From Arion vulgaris (Eukaryota; Mollusca; Gastropoda; Stylommatophora; Arionidae), in assembly GCA_020796225.1 (NCBI GenBank), contig CM036753.1, positions 4,548,501 to 4,612,500 of the forward strand: 64,000 nt of DNA, written 5' to 3'. The notes under the pieces are model-generated. The model did no database searches. It was not told the DNA's origin and saw only the letters and a list, made by a program, of their open reading frames with translations. The first letter of the stretch is position 1. Each line of letters begins with the position of its first letter. A program made the translations under genes and the position numbers. Positions 12,901-27,900 of the stretch are shown one piece after another.

Positions 12901-15900
12901 TGTCTACGTTTTATCACTGTATACATTTACTCCGGATGGAATTTGTTAAGCAGTTCTTTGTTGCTGATTTTAGCCAAAAATTCTTACAATTTTTCTCTGC
13001 ATGTTTCTTTTTCTGCTGTTCTTCAGCATTCATATCCATGCAATAGTACTAATACCTATAAATCTCATATATATTACAATAGTACTGAAAACATATCAAC
13101 ATCATCAGTCCTCATCACACACAAGGGTACATACAGCATAAACTAAACTACAAAATGTCACTCAATTGGAGTGTGCACTTTACTTTCTATCACAAATCTA
13201 GTCCTATGCATGTCTTTTGAGTTCAGCTTGAAAAGTTCTCCTCCATATATCCCTAGGTATCTATTTTTCCCACTGTCCCTCCAATGTCCACTGCGTTGCA
13301 TGTCTAGGTCTCTGTATATCATAAGGATAATTTTAATCCATTGCCATCATCTCTTTTTTATCTCTTTATTTATGTATTTTAGACTAGTTAGTTCTTGAAG
13401 TCTGATATTGCTAATCTTATCCTTCTAGGTATACCCAAGCATTCTTCAAAGAAGTCTTCTCTCAATATTGTATATTTTCTTATCTGTTTTCCAAGTCTCA
13501 GATCCATAGAGCAGGACTGTTCTAACACATGTTTTGTATATCCAGAGCTTTGTCCTAGTGTCATAAATGTTAGATCTCCAAATATTGTGAAACCTGTTGT
13601 AGGCTGCATTTGTATGAAGAGTACACAAGATCCCTTTCTAGAAATCTCTTCTTATCTTGACAGCGTGAGGCAAAACATGATAAGGGAAAAAGAAGAAATA
13701 TGTAATATATCAAAGATCTTCAAACAGATATGAGAACTATTTTAATCGATATATGATCTATTTTTAACTAACAACAATCTGATTTTTCCATAACTTGTGA
13801 AATCACAATCTGTTGTGTACAAATGAAAGGAGATTACATGACACTCACCACTGCCACTCAGTTTTATTAGAGTGTAAATGGTCTCTTGCAACATTATTGT
13901 GACTGGGTTGTATTCCATTGATGATTGATTCAGGCAAGCGGCAACCTAAAGAAAAAAACCAAGTGTAAACATTAATGAATATTTTAATTATATTATTGTA
14001 ATGCATAAACGTTGACCCTATTAATAAAAACAATATGCATGCGCACAGAAGAATTATTCAATAAATATAAATAAAAGACAATGGTTGGAGTCTCTGAAGA
14101 GGTTTAGGCTGACAAAAATCAGTCTTATTTTTGTGCCAGGGCAAGCAGAGATAAAGTGAAATGAACATGAAATAGGTCTGTGGATATGGCTGCTGTAGAA
14201 AGTGAACAAGCAATGAACCAGGTCGATATTCTTAATTCTCTAAGGGAAAGAGGTCATGTAAATGATTTAACTCTAAGTGGACCAGGGCAAAAGCCTTGCT
14301 TTTACAAGTCATTTGTTTTTAGAATAAAAAACGCCCTTTAGTGTGGTTCCTGGTAAAAAAAAGTGACCAACCAAAAGCTACATAGTGTGGCGGTTGGTCC
14401 ACAAGGAGTTAAGAAATGGGGAGGGGGAAGGAATCTGCAACCCTAAACAGACTGCAAGAATGTAAAGTCAAATGTGGTGTAGCTAGACAAGAGCACTATA
14501 CTGGAAGCCAAAGAAGAATAGAAACCAACAAAGAATTGGTGTCATTAGTTGCCACCTGCTGAGAGAATACTAAGGAGATCAAGAGTACTTATTTACTAAC
14601 TAGTTTAATGTACAGTGATGATGATCTGACAACTAAACTAAAGTACAAGATTTTATTTCCATTAAAATATTATTTTCCTATTGATTACCAGATAGTACAG
14701 CTTTATATTTTCAAGGCAATAAAAGTTATTTAACATTGGTAATCATAAGATCTAAAAGCTAGGGACACCCAGATTCCAAATGACTGAAGAATTAGTTCTA
14801 ATTGAACGACTGAACTAAAACTGAACATGAACAAACAGGCGACAAATGTGAGAACAAGTAGATTGCAGATTTACATAAGCAAGAGGCCAAAAACTTCAGT
14901 TTTGGATGCGCTCATCCTAAATTAGTAGAGGCCTAATGGGGGCGCAACATTCTAGTCGTTCTTGGCAGAGACAGTTTATATATATCACAATAAGAATGAT
15001 AAAAATGGTCAAGAAGAATAAAAGAAAACAACAACATAAGCAAGGTAAAGAACAAAATAAGATATTAAAAAATCAATCAATTTTTCAATCAATAGACCTT
15101 GATCAAGATAACAAACAGACAAAAAAAACACAATTATGTTGATTAGTGCATATTAGCAAGGAAACCAACAGATAGAAGACAAGTAATATAAAATATGATA
15201 ACAAGACAAGTTTTCACACCTGATAAGTCAACCAGTTCATGCAAATTGTTGGGTACAAGTGATGGCTAGCCCCACACAAGCAAGAAGTGTGTAAAACAGA
15301 AGATGAGCACAAAAAAACTGGATATTTCATATGACACTACAGTCAATATCACCACACCAAAGTAAGCAAGAAAATAGACAAAAATGGCGTCCAGGCCAGA
15401 GACAATAATGTTTCAACACTTTGTGACATAGGGAGCCAGATGGACACTTGGAAAAGTAGTGCAAAAATTGCAAAAATAGGAACAATTATTTTAATTTTAG
15501 ATTATAGAAATGCTGTCTAAGCTAATGATTTTTGTAAATGTTTAAGCATTGTGCATACTTACTGTACTGTAGATGTAAAACAATACTTCTGAAGCTGTGT
15601 TGTTTTTCAATGCTTAGAGCTACATCAACTGCATTCACCAGCTTATCCACACAAGCAGATCCGTATGGGTTGGGGATGGAGACATTAAATACCACACCAC
15701 AGCTACTAGCAAGTGTACTGTAAAAGGTAGCATAGTAGATCTGGACCAATGAACTTTCCAGTGACGTTTGACATTGTTTGTTGTTGTTCAAGTATATGGT
15801 CATGCAGGTTACAGCAGCTTGTAAGGATCTGTGGTAAAAATATAGAAACTTCCATAAGATGAATACCTATTTACAAGCATCAGAAACACAACCAAGTGCG

Positions 15901-18900
15901 TAAGTAAAGAATCTGCTATCATTCCAGGAGAAATATTTGGGGAATACAGTGTTAGGAACGTAGTTTTCTTTCACAAATAGTTCATGATGGGTGATGTGGT
16001 TGACATCCTGCCAGTTGTCTTTACTTCCCATAGTTTCTCTGGAATCCAATGGAGACTTTGCAGAACTGAAAACCGTTGCATTCTGAACCATACTATTCCA
16101 GAAATATAATTGAGATTTTATAATTGTGTACTGCAATACAATTATGTACAAAATGGGAAATAAGAAAACACAAAGTAAGGTAATTGACAAAGTATAACAA
16201 CAGACTAAATTAGCATTTCAAGAAAAATTATTCCCATGGTTTTCTCTTTTCTACTTTGCAGTGTTTATGTTATTTTTACTCTGCTTTGTATCATGCTTTT
16301 TTCTGTCCGATTAGTTTGTGGCTTGTGATTTTAAAATGATGTTAATATATTATTTTGCCTTAATTGTAGCTTATATCCTTTGCTTAATAATGTTTAGTAT
16401 TGATATATGTACAGAGATTTAAATCAAACAGAATAGCAAAATAATTAGAATTTGCTACACTATAGTTAGCATTTAAAATTAGGAACAAAATGTAATTTTC
16501 AATGACATGTAAACTGAAAAAATAACTGTACTTACGAGCATGAGGTGAGCGCTACATTGGCGAAGCATGCAGAAAGGGACTTGGTTGAGCACCGTGGGAG
16601 CGATTGACATACATTGTTCAATGATGCATCTGAAATGTTGCACATGCCATTTTAGCAGTTTTGGCCAAGCTATACTAGCTACTTGGTCTGCCTGACAGCC
16701 ATATACTGCACTCTGCACACAGGTCACATTGTCTTTCAAAGCACTGAAGAAACAAAATTATAACAGTAAATACCTTCTTCCTTTCTACCAATTCAAAAAT
16801 CTACAGCATAGCCATTGTACTAGGTGTCACAAAATTAATCTTCTTGCAATTTTACAACTATGGCCACTTTCATCAATAAAATCACTGTTAACTCTATGGC
16901 TACAACAAATCTTACAGAGATCTGACTATATTTGCTTTTGGGAAGTCAGAATTTTGTCATATATAGTATTTGTGTTTGCAGTAGATGGCATCTCATAATA
17001 TGTGTCATTCAATACACTACTTTAAAAATAGTCAGATAACAAATATAACAATTGAAATGCTAAATTTGATCAAATAGGACTAGAAAATACAAGTGAAAGG
17101 AAACAAGATGTGCAAAAATTAATTGACAGAAAAATGTTTCAAATGTTCAATCTTGTTTACTTCTGACTGTTAAGATTGATAATGATTTGTTTGTAACATT
17201 ACCCTATGCAAATGCTTTTATGAGAAAATCAAATAAGCTCTATTTCAGCACAAAGAATACAAAAATGCACAAAATATTTAGAAGTACATATAGGTATTTA
17301 TACTTAAAGTTGCCATGTAAAAAAATGGTAAAAGTTAGATATTCTGTTAGGGAAATATTCTAAATAATGTACCTCATTTGGTCAAACAATTTCCACCATT
17401 TTGTTTTGGGCAGGGAAAATTACTCATGTATATAAGTTCTCTATACACGGTTGGGTTAAAAGTTTTTTTTTAGACTTGTATAAAGCAATACAAAAATGCT
17501 TCACTGGATAACTAGTTGACAGTATGATTAGACATGTTCTGCTGTCTGAATAATTTGTTGATAGTATATGACCTTTTCTGTCTTCACAGACGGTCAATTG
17601 GCAAGTGTTTTACTGTGACAACTTCTGAGTTTGCGCTTGTCTCTCTTGCCTTTGAGCTCATCCCTAAGTCTCTAGTGACTGTTGCTTTCTGTGTTGTGCT
17701 TGAGCCAAAAGCAAGGATGAAGTGTCCTCTCTATTTATGTCTAGCCAGAGCAGCTGATATGGGGAATGTGTCTTGCCTATTTTGCACAGACCTCCTTTCT
17801 ACCCTACTGTTTCATCCAAAGGAAAGACAAAGTCCATACGTTTGGAATCAAACAGGGTTTGCAGGGGGTGCCAGAAGGGGAGATGGAATACACACATAAT
17901 CATCAACTGCCTTAGTATCCCTCCCTCAAAATTTGTGGTCATGGTTTACTCCACTAGTTTTCTGCATAACCATGATGATCCACAAGACAGTGGGGATTTT
18001 CTATCAGAGTTTACTTCGATAGGCTTTAGCTCTCCTAAGGCCCTCCTCTACAAGGCAGTAGGTTTAACAGTTGCAGATGGTACTATTTGTTGATAGTACG
18101 CATTGACATAGAACTGAATTCACTGAAATTATCATCATCATCATCATTGTCAAATAAATAATAAGCAAAGAAGTAAACTAAAACATGAAATAATGCAACC
18201 AGCAACTGCACATTTACTTTGAAAACTACTGTAAGAAAAATGGTGTTTATGTGAGAACTTACTGACAGTAAGCAGGATCATCAACTCTAGTGAAGTCAAA
18301 GGCTAAACCACTTCTACATTTCTGGGCTTTAGACAGATCACATGCAGGCTCAGCTACAGCCACAGGACCTACAAAAAAAAGAGTATCATGAACATAACAG
18401 GTTTAGTTTTGTTTCATGCCAAAGTGATATATGTTGACATGTCTGAGATTGTTGTCATCATCGCTTGCGATGGACGGCTATTATGTTGACAAAGATAACA
18501 AAGAATAAATATCCTTAAAAACATATTTAATTATTGATTGATTGATTTTTTTATTAGGACCATCCCCATTGGATGCTGGTGAATAACATGTGTGCACCAA
18601 TATCTTTCTTACACAGGAAGATCTCAGCAGCAGTGCACAAACTCTGTAGCATCAACGAGGGCCCCCAATGTAATTTTGAAGATGGTGACATTTTTGCTAA
18701 AATTTTATTTCAATCTTTTTAATGAATTTTACTTGGGCAGTGGCTTTGCTACCTACTCTAATTGATTTTTCATCTGCCAAAGGTTCTTTTATGTGCTCAA
18801 CATGAACACTAATTTGTGTTTTATTGTCCGTCTCTAATAGGACAAGAAACTCTATCTGACCTACAATAAGATCTAATCTCTGGAAAAATATCCCTATTGT

Positions 18901-21900
18901 TCAACGTAGGAAATGAACTGAGTACTTTGGGAGCAAGAGGTGAGCATCTTACATACACGCTACAGATACTCTCTAAGAAATATTTAATAAACGTATAATT
19001 ATGAAAATAGGAATGTCTAGAGATTGAATGCTGGAAAAGCAACAGATTTAGTACCAAACATTTAAAAAATAGACATTCGATACCAAGTAAACTAAACATT
19101 TAAACAAATTTTTATTAAAGAAATAACTAAGGTTCCTCAATCTTGTGTTTTAGTGCAGTGTATTAGGGAAACTTGTGATAATACTAGTCCAACTTACCGC
19201 CGCAATAAAAGTATGGAGTCAGATAAGAGCAGTTGTTTCCAAGAATCTGCTTCATGACAAATTTAGTTGTTTCTTGAATGAAAGTAGCTGTAGCATTGGC
19301 AGTGCTGTTAGTGCAGTTTTGGGAGAAACGCAATGTACACTCTAGTGCAAACTTCGCTGTCCTGAAAAAATAATGAAACAAATCTTTATATGAAACAAAG
19401 CAAAGAATATTTTTATAAACTAAAAATGTTACTTGTGAATAAATTACATGCAGACACAGATAAATTCGGTAAATCTGAAAATTTTTATGAACATTTTTTA
19501 AAAGCTGAAAAAAGAACTAAAATCACCAAATATGCTAAACAAAAAATATATATATATATGATTTGTCAAAAGAAAATGTTTTTATAAATCTTAAATTAAA
19601 GAAAATAGAATGTTTAGAACTCTCATTCAAGGGAGACTGCATATAAAAACATAACACATCTAAAAATATATGAATTAGGAAAATAGAAATAGAAAACGAA
19701 AATAAAAGTTTTGTGAAAGGCAAAGGTTATAAGAATACAAAGAACGAATAAATATTAGTGCGAACGTGCTAAAGATATGTATTAAGTAAGAAAAGAACAT
19801 TTCTAAGTGACATTGACAATGGACCAAGACTACACAATAATGGTAACTATAAAATCTTCATATAAAAAGTGTACAAAGCAGTATAAATTAATACTGAAAA
19901 GGTTGGAAGCTTAAGTACTGAAAATATGAGTTATAAAACTCAAGCAGGATTGTGTAATGATACAATTACATGTGTATGCAATGACATGTATAATACGGGA
20001 TGGAAAAAAATATTCTTTATTATCATTATACGTCATGGCGGCTAGCATTGACAATCACCTCTATAAATGTTCAGAGTACAGACTATAAATTTGGATGTTG
20101 ATAGTTGTCTGTGTCACTAGAAGCTAGGATGTCCAGAACTTTCTCTTTCTGTCATCCTCTATCTCATGCCTGGTTAATGTTGTCACCATGTGTTCTCTAC
20201 TTCCTTTTATCATGAGAATGTCCAAAACATGATGTTTGTTTCTATCTGATATTGATAATAAGCTTCCTATATTTAGTGACCTCTTTCAGATTTAGTCTTT
20301 TTAGCAGTCTTTACAATATTACCAAAAACAAGATATAGCAAAAAGTTCATGTCTGGTAGTTTCCGGTTTCAGTTTCATCTACTTCACTTTGGATGGATAT
20401 GAGGATTCAGATCTAAGTAAGCTTTTTGATATGTCATTATACTCTGAGACTGACCGAATTCAAGGAGTGACCGGTTGAGAAATGAAGACATCAGGAAAAA
20501 GTGGGTACAACATCAGTACTAGAAACAACAAATTAAATGGTTTTGCCACATAAGCAGATTACAGACAGACAGTGCGCCTCAAAGAGCGATGCTGCTCCGA
20601 TATAATGGATACAAAGCAAAAGGCCGGCCATGCAAAAGATGGACTTCAGAGATAACAGAGGCGACGAAAGACACTCTTTATGAAGCGGACACAAAAGCCA
20701 GTTCTAGAAATCTCTTCTTATCCTGACGCTATGAGGTAAAACAGGATTAGAGAAAAGATAGAAAAGATTATTCTTTGCAAAACTATCTAACTTCATGTTT
20801 TCATATTTCACCATATAGTATATTGTTTTAATGCAATCTTACACATCATCAATAAAAGGATCATGACATACAACATATTTTAATTAATTAAGCAGCAAAC
20901 ATAAATTGCTACTAAAAAGTAAACTGTGTCTCACCTGCACAAGCTGTCAAGCTGAACTGTTGCATAGCCACTCAATTGGTCAAATTCTGCCCTACATTGA
21001 GTCATCTGTAAAGATATTAATAGTTCACAAGTTAGTTAGTTAGTTAGTTTGTTCCTTTCGTGCCAAAGGCGGCACATAGGGCAGAGGTTTTAGATCTCCA
21101 TGTGATACGGTTCTTTGCTAGCAGTTGGAGATCTTGTATGGTTTTACATCCCAATAGTTTACTTTCTTGTTGGATGGTTCTTCGAAGAGTGGTCTTTGGT
21201 CTTCCACGTTTTCTTTTCCCAACTGGTGACCACATAAGGACTTGTCGATTTAGTCTCTTTTCGTCTGATCTAAGCACATGACCTAAATATTTCCACCGTC
21301 GTTTCCTTATAATATTTGATATGGGTTGTTGGTGTGTTCTATCTCTCACTGTGTTGTTAGAAACGAAATCACTCCATTTTACTTTTAATAATTTTCGTAG
21401 ACATTTATTCTCAAAGCTGTCCAGTTTCTTATCAATTTTCTTTGTTGATTTACAACTTTCACAACCGTAGGTCAGTACAGGAATCACACATGACCTAAAT
21501 AATTTAACTTTTGTGCATATACTAAAGTCTTGAGATTGCCAGATATTCGTTAATTTAGTGAAGGCACTAGCTGCTATAGCAATACGAGTTTATTTCTTTC
21601 ATCGTGTCTCCGTTGTTTGACACTTTACTACCCAAATATGTAAAATGTTCAACTTTCTCCAGTGTTTGGCCATTTATTACGATGTTGTCTGTTGAGTTTG
21701 TGAGGTCCATAATTTTGGTCTTGGCAGAATTGATCTGGAGACCAACCTGTTCTGCAAGTGTGCAAAGATTGCTCGTTAGTTTGTGGGTTGCTTGTGTAGT
21801 TCACAAGTAATTATACAAAATACAATGGATCTAACTACTTGTGTCCTACATTCATTAAGTCTACAAAAAATGTTTTCATGCCCACTGAATCTGACTTCAT

Positions 21901-24900
21901 GTTAATCATAGCTGATTGTTCACATCACTCATCTAACAATCTAATTTTTGTTAAATAACAATTAATTATACTTTGACATCAGTAAATACATCAATGACAA
22001 GACTTTGCCATTAGTGAATACAGCAATGACAAAACTTTCGTCACAGTGAATACAGCAATAACAGGACTTTATTAACAGTGAATACAGTAACGACAAGATT
22101 TTGACAACAGCGAATACAGAAATGACAAAACTTTGCCATCAGTGAATACAGCAATGACAAGACTTTGCCATCAGTGAATACAGCAATGACAAGACTTTCG
22201 TCACAGTGAATACAGCAACAGCTGGACGTTATTAACAGTGAATACAGTAACGACAAGATTTTGACAACAGTGAATACATCAATGACAAAACTTTGCCATC
22301 AGTGAATACAGCAATGACAAGACTTTGCCATCAGTGAATTCAGCAATGACAAGACTTTGCCATCAGTGAATACATCAATGACAAAACTTTGCCATCAGTG
22401 AATACAGCAATGACAAGACTTTGCCATCAGTGAATACAGCAATGACAAGACTTTGCCATCAGTGAATACAGTAACGACAAGATTTTGACAACAGTGAATA
22501 CAGCAATGACAAAACTTTGCCATCAGTGAATACAGCAATGACAAGACTTTGCCATCAGTGAATACAGCAATGACAAGACTTTCGTCACAGTGAATACAGC
22601 AACAGCAGGACGTTATTAACAGTGAATACAGTAACGACAAGAGTGTGACAACAGTGAATGCAGTAATGGCAAGTTACCAATTCAAAATTGCATGTAGATT
22701 CCTCATAATGAAGAGGTACACAGTACAAATCCCTCTTCTCTATAGCATTAGATCTAACAGCATTGTAAATAGCAAGCTGAAATTTCGAGAGTCCATCTGC
22801 GCATTCTGCGACAAGCGTCTTTGTCTCTTCCAGCTCGAGCACTAGATACCTGTAGTGGAAACATAAATATATATACAAGTTCACTCACTGTATATAAAAG
22901 CTATTGAGTGTAAATTATCTATAATTTTATTAATATACCAATATGAGCCATTGAAATTTGGGAGCACAGACCACACCATGTAATGTTGAAGCAAGTCATG
23001 TACAATAAACAAACACATAAGAAGATCTCTTGAGGAGACAAATATATTGTTCAACAGAAAAATTAAGATACTATAATAGGCATCCGTTGATATTTGAATT
23101 TTTAGATTGTTACTACTTCAGTCTCTGAGGTAGTACCAGTTTGCACTTTTGTTTCTTGTGTAAGACAGCAAAGATATTTTGGATACATGTAGAAACATGA
23201 CATTGCTAAAATCAAGACTGGAAGGAAAGGTTGAGGGGAAATATGCAAGAAGATAGCAGCAATATAATTAGGAAGAAAACATTAGTTGATTAATAAAAAC
23301 ATAATGCACCGTGACGCAACACCTATTGTCTCCTGAGACAAAGAGGTCAATGAATGCACCAAAATGTCAAGCAACATGCCTGTGCAGGATACTCCACCTA
23401 CTCACACAAACAAAGAATTGTGGGATAGAGCTGGACAACGGTAAGTGGAACAAGAGATAAGGAGTAGAAGGTAGCGATGGATACGACACACACTGAGGAG
23501 ACCTCCTGATGGCATTATGAGACAGGCCCACTAATGAAACCCCCCGGGTAATAGAGGTAAGGGAAGACCCAGGAATACCTAGAGGCGGGAGTTGGAAGTG
23601 GAATGCAAAAAAATGGAGAGAGTGGAGAGATCTGGAACAGATGGCACTGGATAGGAGAATTTTGAAAAACCTTGGTTGCAGACCTATGCCTCCCTAGGAG
23701 TGAAAGGTGAAGAATGTGACTTAGCAAGAAGTGTTGAAGTTTCATGTAGCTGAACTTTGATGCAGAGATGACATCTAATAAATAAATCTATTATATTTGT
23801 GACATTTATTCTTCTGTTGCAACTTAATGATGGAAATCAAGATTGCCACAAGTACTAGAATTGCCAGAGAACTAGATGTGCTTCAGCATAAACTATACTT
23901 GGAGTGCACCTGAAAAATAATAATATACTCTTTATCTTCTTCTTCTTCTTTGCTTCGTTCTTTACGACCAATTTTAATCACTCTTTGTGATATGTTTGAT
24001 CTTTGCCAAGAACGTGTATATGTTGCACATTAGTTTGGTAGGCCCCTAAACTCATAGACTTCTACATGCTTAGGACACGTGCATCCGATTTCAGCCAAAC
24101 CTCCTTAGTCGCCTCTTACGACATGCGTGGCAGATTACAGTGGTTCTATTCTTTACACCCCAAATTTGGGCCCGGTAACCACTCGGGCGATATACTCTTT
24201 ATGAAAATAAAAGAAGAATTATATTTAGTGGTGCTGATATTGAATTATCTAGAAAAAGTTGAAAATATAAACATAAACTTACTGACAAAGTTTGTTTCTG
24301 CTGTTTATCGGGGCAGTTGCAATGTTAGGTGGGACAATCAATACAGACATTAGATCTGATAGTTTATCCAGCTGGCATACAGGTGTGTCTCTTCTGTTAC
24401 GATCTACAGTTTCAATAAAAACAAGAATCAATTGTCCAAATGAAAGGTAAAGTCACAGTTTGATTTAGAAAAACTCTTATAACTAGCTCCAGATATTTTT
24501 TTGGTGTTTTTAAAAACTAAATGTATTGTTTTCTCAAAAGTTTATAATTTTCGGAAAGAAAACCTGACAAATGATCTGTTTCAAATTTTCCTTATTCAAA
24601 ATGTTGAAATGAATCAGTTATTTCTATGTATCTATTCAATAATTCTGTCCAGAAATGCAAACCGTCATCTTCAAAAAGTTTTAAACTGTCCTTTATTGGT
24701 TATTGGTTACTGTACCAATGTCCTAGCACTCCGGGAAGAGACTCATAGCCACCCAGTCTACAGCAGATGTTGTAAGGTATGCATACTAATGGTTTCAGTG
24801 GTTTGCTAGTTAAACGCACTCCTCACTCTGCCCCTCAGACATCCAGTTCTACTTGTACAATGTCTAGTTTTAAACTTCTTAAGTCGATGTCCCTAACTTT

Positions 24901-27900
24901 GATCATATTTAATTATTCTCTTATTGTATAATATTTTGCGATTTAAAAAAATAATTGAAATAATGTAGCACTTTCTTTAAATTAGTAGGCATCTTAAGGC
25001 TATTGTCTCTTTCATTTCCAATATTTTTGTTAAATTTTGATAATAGAGTAAAAATTATAAAAGTGTATACTTCAAATTTATAAAATGAGTAAACTTCAAA
25101 GTTTAGAATTAACTCTTAAACTCCAATGTGCCACCTGAAATGGTGAGCATTTAGCAGCAAATGGCAGACAAGGCATACAAAGTGGCTCACTACAGCAAGT
25201 CTTTTGAAACCAAGTATAAACAAAACGTTATATTTAACAATACAATATTGTAAAAGTTATTTTCTGCGCTGCCTATATTTGCATTTGCATAAAACGTGTT
25301 CACAACATGTTCAAATGTGCAGAATTCTGAGCTTTTCATCAGCAGTACTTAAGTGTGAACAAATTTCCCTTGCTATTGTTTTTTTAGAATGTGACTCAAA
25401 TGTTTCAAATAGATACATAAACTTTATTTACTAATAGAAAACAATACACTTTGCATATGGTGTATATAAATGGATATACTAAATAACTACTTTTTTTAAG
25501 CTTTAAAAGCAGATGAATACCTTATGCAGGATGTTAAATGTACAACTTTTCTAAAAATGATTTATTTAAAAAGTATTGTTTATAAGATCTATTTGATACT
25601 ATTTCTGTACAATACAGAACATAAAAAGTGTAGATATTTTAGTTCTACACATTTCAATACATGAATTATTTCTCTAGTACGTAAGATAAGAAAGTTAGGA
25701 TAAACTTTGCTAGTGTTAAACATTTATCCCAAACAACAGTGTGTCAGAATGTGATTTTAGTATGCATATATGAAGAATTAATACAGAAAAGAGAAGGAAA
25801 ACAATTTTTTTTAAATTTGCAACTCCTGACCTCAGGGAAGATGAAGTCATGTGTCTAGTGAGATCAAAGTAGGGAAAGCATAGAGGGTTCTGTGTGTTTA
25901 TCTGGCATGTTAAAGATATATTCGCAACTTTAAATAGAAATAAGAGTAGGCCAGATTGATGTACTCTCACATCGGACAAGATTATAAAACAGGAGTATGT
26001 TATGTTATATTATACGAGTGACATCATGGAACATTGGGCATTCCCAGCATGCCCCATCCCTGCTGCAGCAGCATCCAAAGACCAACTGCTCAAAGTACCT
26101 ATGAGAAGTTGATTATTATATCTTTTCTTGTTACCACGAAGTCGGCACTGTCTGGCATGTCCAAATTTAACTTCTAAATTTCGCAATTGTTCCAGTGTCT
26201 GAGACACGCACATATGCCCCAACTAATTGTGTACAGCATTAGGGATATCTGCTCTATCCATATTTCTGCCAGTTTGAATAGAAGCACTTTCTGCATGCCT
26301 GTCAACACGTTTGTACTCTTGTAGACAGACTGGGTATTGTAGTCTCTTGAAAAGCAGTGATTTCAAAAATATGTTGTTGTAGCCGAAAGTCATCACCTCA
26401 AGTTCTAGGTGTATCCTTCATGCCAAAAGACTGTGGAGAGGTAAAGTTTCTAAAGGAGTGACTGTTAATGTGGTTGCATCTGACAGATTGGCATTACTTT
26501 CATGACTCTTCCCGTATGAGGCAACACTGAAGCAATCATCTGTTCTTTGTGTTCCGCCAGACTGATGAACCAATTATTATCATGAATTTTACTGGTTTTA
26601 AGGACTCGTCCTCCGACAGCTTGCAAGCTCTGTGTGTTGTGGCCATGACTCTTTCCTTGTACCTGCTAACCGTTGAGTCTTGCAGGACATGTTCTGCCAT
26701 CATGTCTGCATTTTGCAGGGCACAGATCATCTAATATCTCTCATTTTGAATAAAATAAGCATGAGTTATATTATAAAATTGATTGTGCCTCATTGAGCTA
26801 AGAGTACATGTTTTTGCTGAGAACCAATGCAGCAAAACCACAAAAGAGGAAAATGAAAAGAAGAAGACTAGACGGAAGAATGAGACAGACATTCTGGAGT
26901 CAGAAAAGTTAGCAAAAATGGAAAAACAAGAGTAAATTGCATGTTGTTGCTAGGGCAAAAATTTGAATTATTATACAATTAAATTTAATCTGATAAAATT
27001 CTTTCATTACAAAACCAGGAAAGTAAACCCAATTTTAAAAAATTAAGTGGGAGTGAAATTAACCACTGAACCACTTTGCCAGGAGTGAATTAACCACTTG
27101 CCAGGGAGTGAAATTAACCACTTTGCACGGAGTGAATTAACCACTTTGCCACAGAGTGAAATTAACCACTTTGCCATGGAGTGAAATTACATGTGCTGAG
27201 CTGAAAAATGCACATTAAGCAACTCTGCAATAAATCAAGCAAAACATACTTACATTCAAATGGCTCAAATCACAAAAAAATATTCAAAGTCCAGCTTATA
27301 AAGAAAGCACTTATATTAGAACAACTGAAGTAGAAGATAAAAAACAAGGAAACAAATAAAACTAACATGAAAAGCTTGAGACATGGAGGGTACATGATAA
27401 TTTGTGTACAATACACACACTTATAAAATATTGACAGCTATAACTATTATTGTCAAATGTAACAGTTCTATACGGAGGTAAATGAACTGTTTTTCATACC
27501 ATGAGGCATATTGCAGAATATAGTGTTACGTTCATATTTTTCATTGACCATCGGCACACGATTGGTGATGTGGTTCACACCCTGTTGCCCACCATTACTT
27601 TCCAGCATTTCACTGGTACCCATTTGAGGCTGGGTCAACATAAGAGTCGTTGCAGTCTGAAAACATTCCACTTCGTTGTGGAATTGAACCTTGACCATGC
27701 GCAAGGGACTTACTACTATGCTATCATAGCTCCAACAGTTCCATGCAAAGATATTAAATTATAGTTTCAGTAGCTTTAGTTACAATAGCTTTTTCCTATT
27801 TTCCTTCACTTTGATTCTTTTCCATGAGGTGCTCTTCCCCTTTCATAACACATTCAAAACAATGAGAACTGTTTCTTTCTGATGTTTCTTCCATCAGGAC

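Noticed and set aside
15190..15260. Possible missing module E exon (PSLVPNNLHELVDLSG)
   Set aside because: It is open and has a GTGTGA donor, but it has no Cys and its phases (0-1 or others) do not bridge 15563 and 13849. Not supported.
17534..17899. Plus-strand ORF of 121 codons
   Set aside because: Its first part recurs at 31285-31490 in a LINE-type repeat, so it is interspersed repeat sequence.
22041..22640. Minus-strand ORFs with repeated Cys (CCCCIHCDES)
   Set aside because: The Cys come from the minisatellite unit. No splice sites and no resemblance to the exon repeats.
21985..22665. CRISPR-like array
   Set aside because: Repeats are tandem without unique spacers, in a spliced eukaryotic gene; it is a minisatellite.
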